Assembly (NCBI GenBank): GCA_036397975.1
Contig: DASWHW010000018.1
Coordinates: forward strand, 1-7,792
Direction: 5' to 3'
Length of the DNA stretch: 7,792 nt
Source of the DNA: SZUA-287 sp036397975
GTDB taxonomy: Bacteria > Bacteroidota > Ignavibacteria > UBA10030 > UBA6906
The position numbers were made by a program, and so were the translations under genes. How positions within the stretch are numbered: position 1 is the first letter of the stretch; each line of letters opens with the position of its first letter. Positions 6,996-7,792 of the stretch are shown here, piece by piece. A model generated the notes under the pieces. It saw nothing but the letters and a program-made list of their open reading frames with translations, was not told where the DNA came from and searched no databases.

Positions 6996-7085
6996 ATGAA
7001 GAAAGTTGTCATTCTTCTTGTAGTTGTGGCACTTGTCGGATCTTTCGCGTGGCAAATGTCTCTCGGGTTGTGCCCCGTTCCATAA
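6996..7085 (+). CDS. Unrecognised 29-residue single-helix membrane peptide
   Basis: A 29-codon ORF starts with ATG five bases after the zwf TGA and ends at TAA 7083-7085. The product has two lysines after Met1, a hydrophobic run from Val4 to Ala18 (mostly V, L, I, A), then WQMSLGLCPVP at the C-terminus with a single cysteine. This looks like one short transmembrane helix or an uncleaved signal anchor with a small outside tail. There is no clear ribosome binding site, so translation would rest on coupling to zwf. It is not a broken front of the next gene, which is in another frame and has its own signal peptide. I do not recognise a family. It could be a real small membrane protein, the remnant of a decayed exported protein, or a chance ORF. 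Confidence 0.4.
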   Translation: MKKVVILLVVVALVGSFAWQMSLGLCPVP

Positions 7086-7120
7086 ACTCGTTTTCCGCTC
7101 ATTAAAACCTGATAATACGT

Positions 7121-7792
7121 ATGAAGTATACTTCTCTCTTCCTCATTCTCATTTTCGTGATCCCATCAACCATGTCTGCCGGACCGTGGACCAGAAAAGC
7201 AGGGACAGGCTTTCTTCAGCTTGGCTTCAGCACCATTCCCTATAAGAAAGTGTATAATGACCAGTCAACAAAAGAACTGGTCAATGGCACCGTGAGCAAT
7301 TCGGTGGTGCAACTGTTTGGCGATGTAGGCATTACCGATGAACTTGCCGTAACAGCGGCTATTCCGGTCGTATTTATCTCTGCAAAAGATCTACAGGGAG
7401 CAGGCCCATCCTCTCCAAGCAACAGCGGCATCGGAGACATCAATCTTGCGCTTCGCTATGGCTTTTACAACCAGAACGGCTGGGCAATTACAGGTACATC
7501 ATTGTTTGGACTTCCAACAGGTGACGACACCAACGTTGACTGGTTGCTTACCGGTGATGGGGAGTTCAATGTCGCTCTTGGGTTCGCCATCGGACGTTCA
7601 CTCTATCCAGCACCAGCGTTTGCTAGCGCGGAATTGTCGTACGATATTCGCTCAAAAAATTTTTCAAATGACATCTTGTATAATATCGAGGTTGGGTACG
7701 GGTTGATGGAGCAACGGCTCTACGTTATCCTCCAAATGTCAGGACGGAAGTCCACCTCATCAAAGGCAACGGTGATCACCCCGGCCTCGCGG
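7121..7792 (+). CDS. Outer-membrane beta-barrel protein, N-terminal part (3' end outside window)
   Basis: An open frame runs from ATG 7121 to the window edge without a stop (224 residues). It begins with a signal peptide: Lys2, a hydrophobic core (SLFLILIFVIPS), and a probable cleavage after STMSA at residue 20. The mature part has alternating hydrophobic/polar stretches ending in aromatics, with Gly/Asn-rich turns: GFLQLGFSTIPY (30-41), VVQLFGDVGITDELAVTAAIPVV (broken at the turn near 70-74), SGIGDINLALRYGF (102-115), GWAITGTSLFGLPTGDD (120-136). The 'GITDxLxVTxxIPxxF' then 'GDIxLxLRYGF' pattern resembles outer-membrane barrels annotated as putative transporters or phenol-degradation 'MetA-pathway' proteins. 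The ligand cannot be told. There is no clear ribosome binding site, and the gap to the small ORF is 35 bp with no terminator seen. Localisation is fairly sure; function is unknown. Confidence 0.8.
   Translation, partial: MKYTSLFLILIFVIPSTMSAGPWTRKAGTGFLQLGFSTIPYKKVYNDQSTKELVNGTVSNSVVQLFGDVGITDELAVTAAIPVVFISAKDLQGAGPSSPSNSGIGDINLALRYGFYNQNGWAITGTSLFGLPTGDDTNVDWLLTGDGEFNVALGFAIGRSLYPAPAFASAELSYDIRSKNFSNDILYNIEVGYGLMEQRLYVILQMSGRKSTSSKATVITPASR

Noticed and set aside
7090..7116. GTTTT/AAAAC inverted repeat and GATAAT box before the barrel gene
   Set aside because: The stem is five A/T-rich pairs with no T-run after it. The GATAAT has no -35 partner at a suitable distance and would lie only four bases before the ATG.
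7123..7134. 12-bp perfect palindrome GAAGTATACTTC at the start codon of the barrel gene
   Set aside because: The position is suggestive of an operator, but one or two such palindromes are expected by chance in a window this long, and no second copy was seen.
7024..7245. 73-codon + strand ORF overlapping the small ORF and the barrel gene
   Set aside because: It begins at a non-ATG codon inside the 29-codon ORF and runs through the signal peptide of the barrel gene in another frame; its sequence has no coherent hydrophobic or domain pattern.
7446..7706. 86-codon + strand ORF inside the barrel gene
   Set aside because: The frame at 7121-7792 has a signal peptide and regular beta-strand pattern over the same bases, so this one is a shadow.

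Overview
The window is an ordinary central-carbon-metabolism locus with all genes on the + strand: glycolysis/pentose phosphate enzymes, then a very small membrane peptide ORF and the start of an outer-membrane beta-barrel gene. The barrel with its signal peptide points to a Gram-negative bacterium. The protein flavour (short 6-phosphogluconate dehydrogenase, long 'type 2' transaldolase, animal-like PGI motifs) and the use of AAGGAG-like ribosome binding sites suggest the Bacteroidota/Chlorobiota/Ignavibacteriota side of the FCB group. This placement is an impression from the sequences, not a proof.

Layout. 1-1058: 3' part of pgi (glucose-6-phosphate isomerase), entering from outside the window. 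1059-1238: the only sizeable intergenic gap (180 bp), holding an imperfect stem-loop, a plausible sigma70-type promoter and the leader of the next gene. 1239-3320: tkt (transketolase). 3342-4466: tal (transaldolase). 4515-5414: gnd (short-type 6-phosphogluconate dehydrogenase). 5434-6990: zwf (glucose-6-phosphate dehydrogenase). 6996-7085: an unrecognised 29-codon ORF for a one-helix hydrophobic peptide. 7121-7792: 5' part of a signal-peptide-bearing outer-membrane beta-barrel protein, running off the window.

The gaps between tkt, tal, gnd and zwf are 21, 48 and 19 bp, so these genes are probably one operon. It combines the oxidative branch (zwf, gnd) with the non-oxidative carbon-shuffling enzymes (tal, tkt), and pgi interconverts glucose-6-phosphate and fructose-6-phosphate to close the cycle. 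The lactonase (pgl/devB), rpe and rpi genes are not in the window. No frameshift or premature stop is seen in the enzymes, and the catalytic residues I checked are present in each.

I found no tRNA, rRNA, CRISPR array, insertion sequence or defence-like system, and nothing that looks like an undescribed multi-gene system. The least explained items are the 29-codon ORF coupled to zwf, the barrel gene behind it, and the NADP-like cofactor loop in the short 6-phosphogluconate dehydrogenase.
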